In this document: in pieces, positions 63,639 through 64,000 of the stretch
Layout: every line of letters starts with the position of its first letter
How positions within the stretch are numbered: the stretch's first letter is position 1
NCBI GenBank assembly: GCA_017415025.1
Contig: JAFQJH010000010.1
Location: 60,888 to 124,887, forward strand
DNA: 64,000 nt
Origin: Clostridia bacterium
GTDB taxonomy: Bacteria; Bacillota; Clostridia; Oscillospirales; Acutalibacteraceae
Direction of reading: 5' to 3'
Program-made: the position numbers and the translations under genes
Notes under the pieces: generated by a model
Told to the model about the DNA's origin: nothing
Seen by the model: only the letters and a program-made list of their open reading frames with translations
The model's database searches: none

Positions 63639-64000
63639 CTATCTTTTATAAAAATACGGACCTAAATGATCCTCGTGAGTTTTCGCATAAGTCCACGAGA
63701 AATCGGATGCAGTTATAACAACATCCTCAAACTCCTCCCAAAAAGCTGCATCAAGCTTTTCTGCGTTTTCAACTCTGTATGCCAGATCCTCACAGCTACT
63801 CAAAATATAACAACAAGTTTTATTCTGCTTATTATATAAGTCGTCAGCTTTCTCCTCTTGAGCTTTTACATATCCGAAACTGAAAAGATGCCACAAATAT
63901 GTACTGTACAGTCTGTTTTTATAACAATTTTCTTTAATTTCTTTCTTGTTCGAATCTTCAGGAGCGAACGCCTCAATCCAACACCTTTTAAACTTATCCG
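63639..64000 (-). CDS. DUF4275-like protein (5' end beyond window)
   Basis: The frame is open from the stop at 63639 to the right edge (about 120 residues), through KRCWIEAFAPEDSNKKEIKENCYKNRLYSTYLWHLFSFGYVKAQEEKADDLYNKQ. The YLWHLFSFGYVKA core followed by a helix and a Cys/Tyr-rich end resembles DUF4275. It is cytoplasmic and of unknown function. The true start lies outside. A frame start at the TTG at 63896 would cut the conserved core and is rejected. Confidence 0.7.
   Translation of the reverse strand, partial: DKFKRCWIEAFAPEDSNKKEIKENCYKNRLYSTYLWHLFSFGYVKAQEEKADDLYNKQNKTCCYILSSCEDLAYRVENAEKLDAAFWEEFEDVVITASDFSWTYAKTHEDHLGPYFYKR

Overview
Organism. The window reads as chromosomal DNA of a low-to-mid GC anaerobic member of the Clostridia, most likely a gut Ruminococcus/Oscillospiraceae-type bacterium. 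The clues are secreted BspA-like leucine-rich-repeat proteins, a GLUG-repeat surface protein, the [FeFe]-hydrogenase maturation genes hydE/hydG/hydF with a TM1266-type regulator, a stand-alone ferredoxin-thioredoxin-reductase-like protein beside thioredoxin, strong AGGAGG-type ribosome sites with many GTG/TTG starts, and the gene pairs lon-engB and ddl-DUF1934-argS. This placement is inference; no rRNA is present.

Layout. 1-7.7 kb: a GLUG surface protein (cut by the window edge), then on the same strand an ECF sigma factor, a membrane protein with Ig-like ectodomain that fits an anti-sigma/sensor, and a BspA-like protein. A nearly identical 37-bp promoter-like block lies upstream of both the sigma gene and the GLUG gene. 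8.1-13.5 kb: a two-component system followed by a VTC-domain protein, a DUF4956 membrane protein and a Cthe_2159-type lipoprotein; both promoters carry 11-bp-spaced TTCAATC repeats. 13.5-15 kb: Crp/Fnr regulator convergent with thioredoxin and an FTR-like protein, whose promoter has a dyad centred at about -41.5. 15-26 kb: secreted/lipoproteins, a 390-bp hairpin-array element, an APH-like kinase behind an attenuator-like leader with a 10-codon ORF, a DUF3990/HTH toxin-antitoxin-like pair, and DNA repair glycosylases. 26-51 kb is mostly housekeeping: xth, dCMP deaminase, secA; aspS, hisS, mgsA, gyrA, gyrB; ddl, argS; a second BspA-like gene; engB, lon; a TtcA-like ATPase, an Sfp-type transferase and an SGNH hydrolase.

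52-64 kb: two tRNA-Ser genes, followed by a 153-nt structured element that ends in a duplicate of the tRNA-Ser(GCT) 3' end, and a bilaterally symmetric array of small hairpins that abuts the promoter of a four-helix-bundle (S23/Avd-like) gene. Then come small enzymes, a GH39-like secreted glycosidase, a nitroreductase, the TM1266-hydE-hydG-hydF operon behind a mutually exclusive hairpin/terminator leader, a DUF559 nuclease gene bracketed by 50-bp direct repeats, a histidine phosphatase, an EamA transporter and a partial DUF4275 gene.

Best candidates for undescribed biology are the tRNA-Ser-trailing structured element (52291-52443), the hairpin array with its four-helix-bundle gene (52491-53047; compare 15989-16378), the DUF559 repeat cassette (61689-62241), and the two attenuator-like leaders (20068-20318 and 57559-57670).
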